Positions 37,701 to 44,267 of a stretch of DNA of 64,000 nt are shown here, piece by piece. Each line of letters starts with the position of its first letter. Within the stretch, counting starts at the first letter, position 1. Below the pieces are notes generated by a model that had not been told where the DNA came from, ran no database searches, and saw only the letters and a program-made list of their open reading frames with translations. The position numbers were made by a program, and so were the translations under genes. Source of the DNA: Sodaliphilus sp050873765 (GTDB lineage: Bacteria > Bacteroidota > Bacteroidia > Bacteroidales > Muribaculaceae); NCBI GenBank assembly GCA_050873765.1, contig JBNMJK010000002.1, positions 1 through 64,000 of the forward strand, written 5' to 3'.

Positions 37701-37850
37701 GATGCCTTGGCGCACGGTAAAGTCTGGGAACTCATTCTTGCGCATGTTCGGCAAGCTGTATATGCCGAAGGCGACGAGGCAACACACCACCATGCTGACG
37801 ATTTGGCGGTAGTGCATCGCCCATTCCACAATATTTCTTTTCTTTTTCAT
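34740..37850 (-). CDS. RND efflux transporter, inner-membrane pump subunit
   Basis: The 1036-residue AcrB-type protein has 12 membrane spans with two large periplasmic loops. MHYRQIVSMVVCCLVAFGIY is span 1, and GMIVDNSIVIIDNYLEQIGE in span 4 carries the proton-relay Asp; the second Asp of the AcrB pair is Asn here, as in several RND branches. FMMSRLPQQTMPNAERNQFA starts the second loop. It is a proton-driven exporter of drugs, lipids or other small molecules; substrate unknown. Start at MKKKRN chosen over an in-frame TTG 21 nt upstream. It is the middle gene of the three-gene pump operon. Confidence 0.94.
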   Translation of the reverse strand: MKKKRNIVEWAMHYRQIVSMVVCCLVAFGIYSLPNMRKNEFPDFTVRQGIVIAVAPGNTAQEMEEQVTKPLENYIFTYKEVKKEKTYSMSRDGIVYIQVQLNDELNNKDEFWSKFKHGVQSFKSELPQNVAAIVVQDDFGDTSSLLITMESTEKTYRELNEYMDDLQDRLRAIKSVGRLTVSGMQQEQISVVLDNNLLAKYGLSDQMVAATLYQKGFTTTGGRLKSPTYMMPIHVAKSLNSIYDIEQQIVYSSPSGVNVRLKDIATVKREYPDADSKITNNGKKCILLSVEMKKGQNIVKMGEAIDEQMAEFQKTLPKDVNIYRITDQSKVVNDSVVNFLHELVIAIVAVVIVVMLLLPMRVALVAASTIPISIFISLGLYNAFGIELNTVTLAALIVTLGMIVDNSIVIIDNYLEQIGEGKSRWHASIDSTTHFFKSIFSATLAISITFFPFLLTCVGQTHDFLLSFPWAISIVLGISLIVASLLVPFLQFFFIRKPLKVKLNPKTGKKAFSFLDMLQKYYDKLLNLCFSYHKTTLGVGIVSILLGFLMMSRLPQQTMPNAERNQFAVEIYMPTGTSLDKTSVVADSLEHILRRDKRVVSVTSFKGCASPRFHTAYAPQIAGTNYAQFVVNTTDDKAAVAILDEYTDKYATYFPEAQIKFKQLSYNESTCPIEIRLSNSNQQQMMADADKVVKTLKQMPELELVRTNFNEPQATTTVQLKEDEAARLGVTNQQLESTLALRYGSGMGIANIWEGDKQVPVILMSTRSNHATTNELADEQIPVMGGQKTVPLRQIADLVPTTQYGQMVRRNGVPTITVMAETKRGLNAMSVTSHVQDKMETLKLSPDTKMVYGGDIENSSETMGQCMVALIIAAVIIFFILVAHFGKVNLAAIIFLSMFLSVFGACVGLNIQGLPFGVTCVMGLVALMGIIVRNGIIMFDYAEELLEKEHMDVRSAIWHSASRRMRPIFLTSAAASMGVIPMILGGSGLWMPMGTVICYGTLISMMFILTVVPIAYLLVFEGSEKKRQLAVEMEKE

Positions 37851-37897
37851 TGCTGTTAAGATTGTTTTCAAGAAAAGTTTTTCACCTTTTTACTTTT

Positions 37898-38992
37898 CTA
37901 CTTTTTTACTTTTAACATACTGCCAGTGCAAACTTTCTGCTGTCCTTCCACAATCAATCTGTCGCCATGCTGCAATCCGCTTGTTATGACCACGCCGTTG
38001 CTTTGGTATTCTCCGATGGTGATGGAGCGGCGAACAGCCTTGCCACCCTCGTCAACCCACACGAAACGGCTGTTGTCATCAGCAATTTGTACAATGGAGG
38101 CAGGAATAACAATAGCCATTCCGCTGCCGCTTGACACTGAAGCGTCTATCTTGGCGAGACTCACTTGCGACACCATGCCCGGAAGCAACGCGTTGTCTAC
38201 ACCTTCCACACGAATCTTCACGCTGTAGGAACGTGAGGCTGGGTCGGCTATCACACCTTTCTCTACCACATAACCACTGTACTGCTTGCCGCCGAGAGCC
38301 TGCACCTGGATTCTCGCACGCTGGCGAACGTGGATGCTTGCCACCTCACTCTCAGGCACTGAAATCACCACATTCAACACACTGGTGGTAACGAGCTTTA
38401 CCACAGGCATTCCCGGAGCGGCGTTCTGACCTACCTCGGCGTATTTCTCTGAAATTACTCCACTGAAAGGTGCATAGATATTACAGTCACCAAGGTTCTT
38501 GCGTGCGATGTTCTCGGCGGATGTTGCTTGCTGGAGCTGGCTCTGTACTTCCACCCACTTGATGTCGGGCAGACTTCCCTTGTCGTGCAGTTGCTTCATG
38601 CGCTTATAGGCATCTTCTGCCTGCATCTTGCCGGCACGAGCCATCTCGTAGTTGTTGCGGATGGAAGTAGGGTCAACTGAGGCTATCAGTTGTCCCTTGC
38701 GCACACGGTCGCCAACATTCACTTTCAACTGCATGATAGTTCCGCCAGTCGTGAAACTCAAAGCGGAGCCATTCTCCTCTTCTACGGTTCCTGAATAGCC
38801 GAAATTGCCGGAGGCGGTGCCGTTGATAGAAGCCAATCCACCTTCTCCTACGATCATCTCCTTCACATTGACTGGCTCTACCGTAGCCTGCGACTCTTCC
38901 TTCTTGCCACAGCTCACGAGAAGCGAGGAGGCAAGCAGCATCATGGCGGCACCACAAGCAGTAGTAACTCCAAAAATACCTTTCTTTTTCAT
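37898..38992 (-). CDS. RND efflux periplasmic adaptor (membrane fusion lipoprotein)
   Basis: The 364-residue protein has a lipoprotein signal with LLVSCGKKEE (lipidated Cys near residue 28). The half-lipoyl motif LKVNVGDRVRKGQLIASVDP is near residue 95, a helical hairpin follows (AGKMQAEDAYKRMKQLHDKG), then the second lipoyl half IYAPFSGVISEKYAEVGQNA and beta-barrel and membrane-proximal domains. It links the RND pump with the TolC channel. First gene of the operon, divergent from an AraC regulator; 47 nt separate it from the pump gene. Confidence 0.94.
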   Translation of the reverse strand: MKKKGIFGVTTACGAAMMLLASSLLVSCGKKEESQATVEPVNVKEMIVGEGGLASINGTASGNFGYSGTVEEENGSALSFTTGGTIMQLKVNVGDRVRKGQLIASVDPTSIRNNYEMARAGKMQAEDAYKRMKQLHDKGSLPDIKWVEVQSQLQQATSAENIARKNLGDCNIYAPFSGVISEKYAEVGQNAAPGMPVVKLVTTSVLNVVISVPESEVASIHVRQRARIQVQALGGKQYSGYVVEKGVIADPASRSYSVKIRVEGVDNALLPGMVSQVSLAKIDASVSSGSGMAIVIPASIVQIADDNSRFVWVDEGGKAVRRSITIGEYQSNGVVITSGLQHGDRLIVEGQQKVCTGSMLKVKK

Positions 38993-39050
38993 CTTTCTCT
39001 TTTATTATGTTTTTATCCTGTTCTATTATGTTCCTTTTCTGATTCGGGTG

Positions 39051-39058
39051 CAAAAGTA
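39051..39058 (-). promoter_or_regulatory. -7 element of the efflux operon
   Basis: Minus strand TACTTTTG, 58 nt before the adaptor ATG. TTTG sequences at 39074-39077 and 39083-39086 (minus strand) lie 15 and 24 nt away, off the optimal spacing, which fits control by an activator. Confidence 0.5.
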
Positions 39059-39190
39059 CTTGCTTTACGTTGACAAATCGAACAAATTACATCTTCAAAA
39101 GTGTCTGATAAATCCTCATTACGGCACTGATATGAAGTATAAGACACTAACGGGGAAGTGGATAACACTCAATAGTTCTGGAAATAGTAG

Positions 39191-39198
39191 TAATTTTG
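39191..39198 (+). promoter_or_regulatory. -7 element of the efflux-linked AraC gene
   Basis: TAATTTTG, 28 nt before the ATG at 39227. Confidence 0.5.
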
Positions 39199-39226
39199 CC
39201 AAGGAAAAGACAAATGTATCACTACA

Positions 39227-40117
39227 ATGACAAAACAAGCAATGGAAATACTCGACAATGGCATCAAGGAAAAATACCAGTTGCGACTGGAACAGCTCAC
39301 CGACAAGGACATCGCCGTATTCGACGAATTAGGCGACTTGCCTAAAGAAGATGTGCACGCAGAAGCATACGTGGCTATATTGTGTCTGGAAGGAAAAGCG
39401 GCATGCACAATAGAGGGCGTGGAGTATCACTTAGAAAAGAACGACTTGATTTTTGCACATCCTAACCAGTTTATCCAGAATGCGATGATTAGCTGCAACT
39501 TCAAATGTCATGGAATGTTGATGTCGCCAGCGTATTTTGAGAATATCTTCTTGCTGGGCGGCAACATTTGGGAGGCAAGCCTGGCTATCCGCGAGCGGCC
39601 ATTGCTTCATCTCAGCGAGCAAGATGTGGACAACTTCATGCTCAACTTTAAGGTGCTTAAAGACAAGTTGGCTGCCACCGAACTGCCCCACCATGAGCAA
39701 ATCGTAAAACTGATGCTGCAGTCGCTCGTATTTGAATTCTATGACAGGATATCGCCAATGCTCAAACAGCAAGCACCAAACTACAACTATTCTTCAGCAG
39801 AAGTCATATTCAAACATTTCGTTAGCCTTACGTCCAAGGAGGCGCCGCGACGCCGCGAAGTTGCCTATTATGCAGAAAAGCTCTGCCTTACTCCAAAATA
39901 TCTGTCTTCCGTATGCAAGAAACAGACCGGCAAGACGGCTTCTGAGATTATCAACGGCATCACGGTGAACTATATCAAGAACATGCTCACTTCCTCCGAC
40001 AAAACAATCAAGGAGATTGCCGGCGAGACGGGGTTCGACAATCTATCGTTCTTCGGCAAGTATGTGAAAAGGGAACTGGGAATGTCGCCGAGGGATTATC
40101 GGCAGAATGGAGTGTGA
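39227..40117 (+). CDS. AraC family transcriptional regulator next to the efflux operon
   Basis: The 296-residue protein has an N-terminal cupin-type domain (VAILCLEGKAACTIEGVEYH, LEKNDLIFAHPNQFIQNAMI) and a C-terminal AraC DNA-binding domain: YYAEKLCLTPKYLSSVCKKQ as first HTH, and IKEIAGETGFDNLSFFGKYV, then KRELGMSPRDYRQ as the second with signature. It is divergent from the adaptor-pump-channel operon with 234 nt between, so it is probably its regulator. The inducer is unknown. Confidence 0.92.
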   Translation: MTKQAMEILDNGIKEKYQLRLEQLTDKDIAVFDELGDLPKEDVHAEAYVAILCLEGKAACTIEGVEYHLEKNDLIFAHPNQFIQNAMISCNFKCHGMLMSPAYFENIFLLGGNIWEASLAIRERPLLHLSEQDVDNFMLNFKVLKDKLAATELPHHEQIVKLMLQSLVFEFYDRISPMLKQQAPNYNYSSAEVIFKHFVSLTSKEAPRRREVAYYAEKLCLTPKYLSSVCKKQTGKTASEIINGITVNYIKNMLTSSDKTIKEIAGETGFDNLSFFGKYVKRELGMSPRDYRQNGV

Positions 40118-40178
40118 GTTGTATATATTGTGAGTTGTATGTATGAGGAGGGAAATACGTGACCCTTCTCTATCTTTA

Positions 40179-40437
40179 GTTGTGTCAAAATTGGCACAGC
40201 CTCATTCTTCGCCATTGCCTTTAATATTAGAAAACTGTGCTCAAAGATAGCAAAACAGGCCCAAAACGGAGGAAATACGCCCTATTTTGGCCTGTTTTTG
40301 CATATATACGGATTTTTATCGCCTGAAAATCATTTTTTTGGAAAAAGCATTAAAAGTCTGTCGCCTGAAAAATATTGAAACCTTATGGCGCAAAAAAAAA
40401 GGATGTGCCGTAAAAACATTAATTACGACACAGCCCC
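40179..40437 (+). repeat. Inverted-end repeat element, copy B (about 259 nt)
   Basis: Same orientation as copy A with a few substitutions and one- or two-base indels. The left end is slightly decayed (GTTGTGTC), the right end GACACAGCCCC is kept and followed by a T-run. It lies between the AraC gene and the convergent end of the ndk transcript. The two copies therefore bracket the whole efflux/regulator block. Flanking bases show no target-site duplication that I can see. Confidence 0.85.
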
Positions 40438-40467
40438 TTTTTTTCAACTATATTCTCAATGCGGGTT

Positions 40468-40842
40468 TTATTGCGGGTTATGCTTGCAGAGGGTGTTATA
40501 CCAGCAGTCGATAACTGTGGCCATACAGCTCATGAATAGATTGCATGTGAGCGTTTCGCACACAGTTTCGTAAATATTCAGCACAAACGACAGCGCTATC
40601 ATTGCAGCAAAGAGTACCAATGCACTTCCCACCATCGACAAGATAGTTCTTTTATAGGAGCTTCGCTCTGTGAGCGTGAAAAGCTGGCCTGTGCAGAATA
40701 GGAGCACGGCAATGAATAAGCCAGCCATCATATATTCAAGAGCTTTCCAATCGGTCAAGATAGATGTTATGGTGGTTAGCAGAATAAGCGCAATAAAAGT
40801 CCAGAAAATAGACAGTGATGCTTTTTTAGATAAGTGAAGCAT
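40468..40842 (-). CDS. Small multi-pass membrane protein of unknown function
   Basis: The 124-residue protein starts at the ATG of MLHLSKKASLSIFWTFIALI (an upstream in-frame TTG is less likely). It has three to four membrane spans (about residues 10-30, 36-56, 65-90) and a Cys-rich C-terminus (CETLTCNLFMSCMATVIDCW). It begins 18 nt after the ndk stop on the same strand, so it is probably co-transcribed with ndk. I recognise no family. Confidence 0.6.
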   Translation of the reverse strand: MLHLSKKASLSIFWTFIALILLTTITSILTDWKALEYMMAGLFIAVLLFCTGQLFTLTERSSYKRTILSMVGSALVLFAAMIALSFVLNIYETVCETLTCNLFMSCMATVIDCWYNTLCKHNPQ

Positions 40843-40860
40843 AGTGTTCGCGAGCAAGAA

Positions 40861-41322
40861 TTATAGTTCGTCGGGCGCATAAAGGAAATTGAAGTGGGGA
40901 AGATCGTAGTTGAAAATTTCATCTTCCTTGAAAAAGCGCTTAAGCTCCACTTCGGCATTTTCAAGCGAGTCGCTTGTGTGCACAATATTCTCTTGGAACG
41001 ACATACTGAGGTCGCCACGAATGGTGCCGGGCAAGGCTTTTCTGCCACTTGTGGCTCCAGCCATCTGGCGAACTACTTCCACCGCTCCCACGCCCTCATA
41101 GCAGCAGACAATCACAGGGGTAACCATCATGGCGTCTTTCAACTGCTGGAAGAATGGTTTTCCGGCGTGTTGTGCGTAATGTTCGTTCATTTGCTCTTCT
41201 GTGAGTTGGCACATCTTCATGCCGGCGAGGCGCAGTCCTTTTTGCTCGAATCGCTTAGTCACTTCGCCCACCAGTCCTCTCAGGAGGCACGACGGCTTTA
41301 AAATCACTAATGTTTTTTCCAT
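40861..41322 (-). CDS. ndk: Nucleoside diphosphate kinase
   Basis: The 153-residue enzyme balances NTP pools by phosphate transfer through a His. Motifs: EKTLVILKPSCLLRGLVGEV at the N-terminus, ATSGRKALPGTIRGDLSMSF, and the active-site ENIVHTSDSLENAEVELKRF near residue 113. The Bacteroidetes form is slightly longer than the 140-residue enzymes, with the tail DLPHFNFLYAPDEL. A -7 element lies 53 nt upstream. Confidence 0.96.
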   Translation of the reverse strand: MEKTLVILKPSCLLRGLVGEVTKRFEQKGLRLAGMKMCQLTEEQMNEHYAQHAGKPFFQQLKDAMMVTPVIVCCYEGVGAVEVVRQMAGATSGRKALPGTIRGDLSMSFQENIVHTSDSLENAEVELKRFFKEDEIFNYDLPHFNFLYAPDEL

Positions 41323-41375
41323 TTTAAGTTATGTGTGGTTAAAATTGATGAGTATAAAAGTTGGTTTTTAGAGTG

Positions 41376-41383
41376 CAAAGGTA
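41376..41383 (-). promoter_or_regulatory. -7 element of ndk
   Basis: Minus strand TACCTTTG, a full match to TAnnTTTG. No clear -33 TTTG. Confidence 0.5.
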
Positions 41384-41572
41384 ACATTTTATTTTCATTG
41401 ACTTGTTTTTTCTTGTGACTGATCCGTGTGTGAAGGCTTGAAATTGTGAAATAAAACCACCGTGCGTGATTTCAAGGTGTGATAAGGTGAGAAAAATCAG
41501 ATTTTTTTTGTAATTTAGCAGAAAAGTTGGGAGCCTCAAGGCCCCGTTAATAAATTAATATTTCAGAATATT

Positions 41573-41905
41573 ATGGCAAACAAAAGAGATTTAAAGAAAG
41601 CTATTCGCTTTGCATGTGGTGACATGGCTGGTAAATGTGTTGTAGCAGAAAGTGCTATCAAGGACACTGACGTGGAAGCATGGGACAAGATTATTCTCGA
41701 CATTGCTCTTCTTCAGGAGGAGGCTGTGAACCGCGTGTCGGTAAGCTACGACAAGGTGCAGCGCGACTTTGACGACAAGAAAGCCTACAACAAGGCTCGC
41801 CGTGCATATTTCAAGGCTGTGGAAAAGGCTCTTGGCGACTATATGCGTGGCGAAACCGAGAAGATTGTGGAGAAGATGAATGCATTACTGCCCAAAAGCA
41901 AGTAA
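41573..41905 (+). CDS. Conserved small helical protein, function unknown
   Basis: The 110-residue protein (MANKRDLKKAIRFACGDMAG) is predicted almost entirely helical, Lys-rich, with no signal peptide or membrane span. The charged repeat-like middle (VSYDKVQRDFDDKKAYNKAR) suggests a small helical bundle. I recall similar unnamed proteins in Bacteroidales but know no function. A hairpin terminator follows it directly, which supports a real single-gene unit. Confidence 0.7.
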   Translation: MANKRDLKKAIRFACGDMAGKCVVAESAIKDTDVEAWDKIILDIALLQEEAVNRVSVSYDKVQRDFDDKKAYNKARRAYFKAVEKALGDYMRGETEKIVEKMNALLPKSK

Positions 41906-41921
41906 ATGAGAATTTAGTGTG

Positions 41922-41960
41922 ATGGCGCTATCAGTTTTGCATAGTGCCATTGCCTTTTTC
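41922..41960 (+). terminator. Intrinsic terminator
   Basis: ATGGCGCTAT (41922-41931) pairs with ATAGTGCCAT (41941-41950) with one G-T wobble, followed by TGCCTTTTTC. Confidence 0.75.
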
Positions 41961-42134
41961 CTTTTCATGACGCCCACTGCTTTGGGTGGCTTTTGAGTAA
42001 TAATAATAGACATAATTTCAACACCAGCTTATGAAAGCGTATGGCATAAGAGGCTGATATGTTTTCGTGAGAGGTGTTTGTGTGTTTATATATAAGATAC
42101 ATTCTTTGAATTTACGAATAATAGAAATTAGAAG

Positions 42135-42695
42135 GTGAATTTCGCTCATTATTTACTGCATAAGTTTGGGTGGAGTTTCAAGGTGAACATACCACCCACA
42201 AAAAAAAGCGTGATTTGTGTGGCTCCCCACACAAGCAACTGGGATTTTCTGGTGGGGGAGTTGGCGATACACTCTGCTGGACTTACCGCAGGCTTCTTAA
42301 TGAAGAGTGCCTGGTTCTTTTTTCCGTTGGGCTATTTGCTAAAGGCAATTGGCGGAGTGCCCGTGTATCGTGGCAAGAAAGGCGATGGTAAAGGATCTCT
42401 GACCGATTCGCTGGTGAAAGCCTATGCCAATGCCGAATCGCTTGCCATAGCAGTAACGCCCGAAGGCACACGCAGCCTGAACATGAATTGGCACAAAGGC
42501 GCTCTTGTGGTGGCCACAGAGGCAAATGTGCCACTTATCCTCGCTTACATTGATTATAAGAACAAGGTGGCGTGCCTTGACAAAGTGTTCACTCCCTCAG
42601 GCGACTTTGATGCCGATTTAGACACCATTCTCCGTTATTATAAGGATAAAGGCTATATGGCCCGCTATCCAGAAAAATTTTCCACAGGTTTGTAA
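42135..42695 (+). CDS. PlsC-like acyltransferase, short form
   Basis: The 186-residue protein uses a GTG start (no upstream in-frame ATG is available). It has the acyltransferase block I motif in CVAPHTSNWDFLVGE (HxxxxD, residues 32-37) and block III VTPEGTRSL near residue 108, with a hydrophobic segment between. The family acylates lysophosphatidate or related glycerolipids at the inner membrane. It lacks the N-terminal span of larger PlsC enzymes, such as the one at 60187. The omega-amidase-like gene follows after 29 nt. Confidence 0.82.
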   Translation: MNFAHYLLHKFGWSFKVNIPPTKKSVICVAPHTSNWDFLVGELAIHSAGLTAGFLMKSAWFFFPLGYLLKAIGGVPVYRGKKGDGKGSLTDSLVKAYANAESLAIAVTPEGTRSLNMNWHKGALVVATEANVPLILAYIDYKNKVACLDKVFTPSGDFDADLDTILRYYKDKGYMARYPEKFSTGL

Positions 42696-42724
42696 CTAAA
42701 CTACACAACTAAAAAACAGAAGGT

Positions 42725-43519
42725 ATGTTTTCCCGTAATTTAAGAGTGTCGCTGATTGAAGATGCCATCATCAGCGATGATAAGCAGGCCAACATTGCGC
42801 AGCTGAAGCGCAATATGCAGAATGTGCCGGAAGGCACCGACTTGGTGGTGCTTCCTGAGCTGTTTACTACCGGTTTCGTTAATGATCGGGACAAGGCCAT
42901 GGAATTGGCTGAGCGCAATATTGATGAAACACTGAGCGCCATTCACCGCCTCGCCTCTGACTATCAGTGCGCCATTGCAGGGTCGTTTTTAGCTCACACG
43001 GCAGGCCAGCTCTATAACCGGGCATTCTTTGTGGAGCCAAGTGGTGAGGAGACTTTCTACGACAAACGCCATCTGTTCACTTTCGGAGGAGAGGACAAGG
43101 TGTTTAAGCAGGGGCACTCCCTTTCACCAATTATCCGGTTCAGAGGCTTCAATATTAAGATGGTGGTGTGCTACGATTTGCGTTTCCCTGTGTTTTGCCG
43201 TAATGTGAAAAACGATTACGACGTTCTGCTTGTGGTGGCCAACTGGCCTAAGGCACGTGAAAACGCATGGCGCCAACTTCTTTATGCCCGCGCTATCGAG
43301 AATGAGGCGTATGTGCTTGGATTAAATCGCTGTGGCACCGACAATGAGGGGCTCGAGTACAGCGAAGGCTCGTCGCTTGTGATCGACTTCAAGGGAAAAC
43401 TGATTACGGAGCGTGGCGCAAGCCCTGTGATTGCCGCCGACCTGTCGCTGCCAGCCTTGAACCGTTTTAGAGAAAAATTCCCTGTATGGCAAGATGCCGA
43501 CGATTTTAAAATGCTTTAG
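42725..43519 (+). CDS. Carbon-nitrogen hydrolase, omega-amidase (YafV) type
   Basis: The 264-residue nitrilase-superfamily enzyme has the full Glu-Lys-Cys triad: VLPELFTTGF (Glu near 42), FYDKRHLFTFGGEDKVFKQG (Lys near 111) and VVCYDLRFPVF (Cys near 144). DKRHLF and NWPKARENAW are typical of YafV/omega-amidase, which hydrolyses 2-oxoglutaramate or 2-oxosuccinamate, by-products of transamination. Length is normal for the group. It is probably co-transcribed with the acyltransferase upstream. Confidence 0.88.
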   Translation: MFSRNLRVSLIEDAIISDDKQANIAQLKRNMQNVPEGTDLVVLPELFTTGFVNDRDKAMELAERNIDETLSAIHRLASDYQCAIAGSFLAHTAGQLYNRAFFVEPSGEETFYDKRHLFTFGGEDKVFKQGHSLSPIIRFRGFNIKMVVCYDLRFPVFCRNVKNDYDVLLVVANWPKARENAWRQLLYARAIENEAYVLGLNRCGTDNEGLEYSEGSSLVIDFKGKLITERGASPVIAADLSLPALNRFREKFPVWQDADDFKML

Positions 43520-43653
43520 AGCGTAAGTTTTGCCTCACACAGGACTGCTGTTTTGGGCAGTGGCAGTTTGCTTAAATACTTAAACAATAGATACAGAAGA
43601 TATAAGAAGAATAAGTGTAAGAAAAGATTATTGACACACTTTAAGACTGCATA

Positions 43654-43685
43654 TTAGCATATCTTCAGGAAAAGTGCTACTTTTG
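43654..43685 (+). promoter_or_regulatory. Promoter of the small secreted protein gene
   Basis: TTAG (43654-43657), 20-nt gap, TACTTTTG (43678-43685), 26 nt before the ATG at 43712. Confidence 0.55.
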
Positions 43686-43711
43686 CATCAAAGATTTATC
43701 AAAACATAATT

Positions 43712-44134
43712 ATGAAACTGAAATTATTCATACTCTCAATTGCATGTGTGGCCGCATTTGCAGCTCCTGTTCAGGCCACAAGCAAAACGCAAACAAAGAC
43801 GCAGACCACAAAGTCGGTGGAGGCTACAAAAGTTACCACCCAGCAGTTCAATCAGCTGAAGTCAACGCTCACCAGCGCTATAACAAAGATGAAAAGCGCA
43901 TCGAGTGCAGAGGCTGTGGCAAACTCTATGTATAGCTACACAAAATCGTTCCTTGGAATGAATAATGTGTATAAGAGCCTGTCGGATTACCAGAAGAAGC
44001 AAATCGACACGCTGGTGAAGCAGTTTGGTGTGCAGTCGAAGGCTAAGATTGCTAAATATGCCTGCAAGAAGCAGGCTGATGCTGCAATCCAGAAGGCCAC
44101 GATGGAAGCGCTGAGCAGCTTGTCGAAGAAATAA
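43712..44134 (+). CDS. Small secreted helical protein, function unknown
   Basis: The 140-residue protein has a signal peptide (MKLKLFILSIACVAAFAAPV, cleavage near VQA), a Thr/Lys-rich linker (residues 24-40), then a Ser/Lys/Ala-rich helical region with repeated Lys, including YKSLSDYQKKQIDTLVKQFG. The mature protein is strongly basic. No known domain. It has its own promoter and a hairpin downstream. Confidence 0.7.
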   Translation: MKLKLFILSIACVAAFAAPVQATSKTQTKTQTTKSVEATKVTTQQFNQLKSTLTSAITKMKSASSAEAVANSMYSYTKSFLGMNNVYKSLSDYQKKQIDTLVKQFGVQSKAKIAKYACKKQADAAIQKATMEALSSLSKK

Positions 44135-44159
44135 AAGTGGCTTATCTCATTAAGCGTGC

Positions 44160-44227
44160 AAAAGCACCTATTAGCTCCTGCTTGATATCTCTCTATAGAG
44201 GAAGTGCCGGATCTGATAGGTGCTTTT
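44160..44227. terminator. Long-loop hairpin between convergent genes
   Basis: AAAAGCACCTAT (44160-44171) pairs perfectly with ATAGGTGCTTTT (44216-44227). The 44-nt loop contains CTCTATAGAG, a perfect palindrome. It is symmetric (A-tract/T-tract on both sides), so it can end both the small secreted protein gene and mutS2. Confidence 0.65.
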
Positions 44228-44267
44228 CTTGTGGGTGCTCAGCATCATGGGGGCGATGCCTTCAGGC

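Noticed and set aside
33419..38992. Transposon carrying the efflux operon
   Set aside because: No transposase or integrase gene and no visible target-site duplication lie at the flanking repeats, so only a bracketing repeat is claimed.
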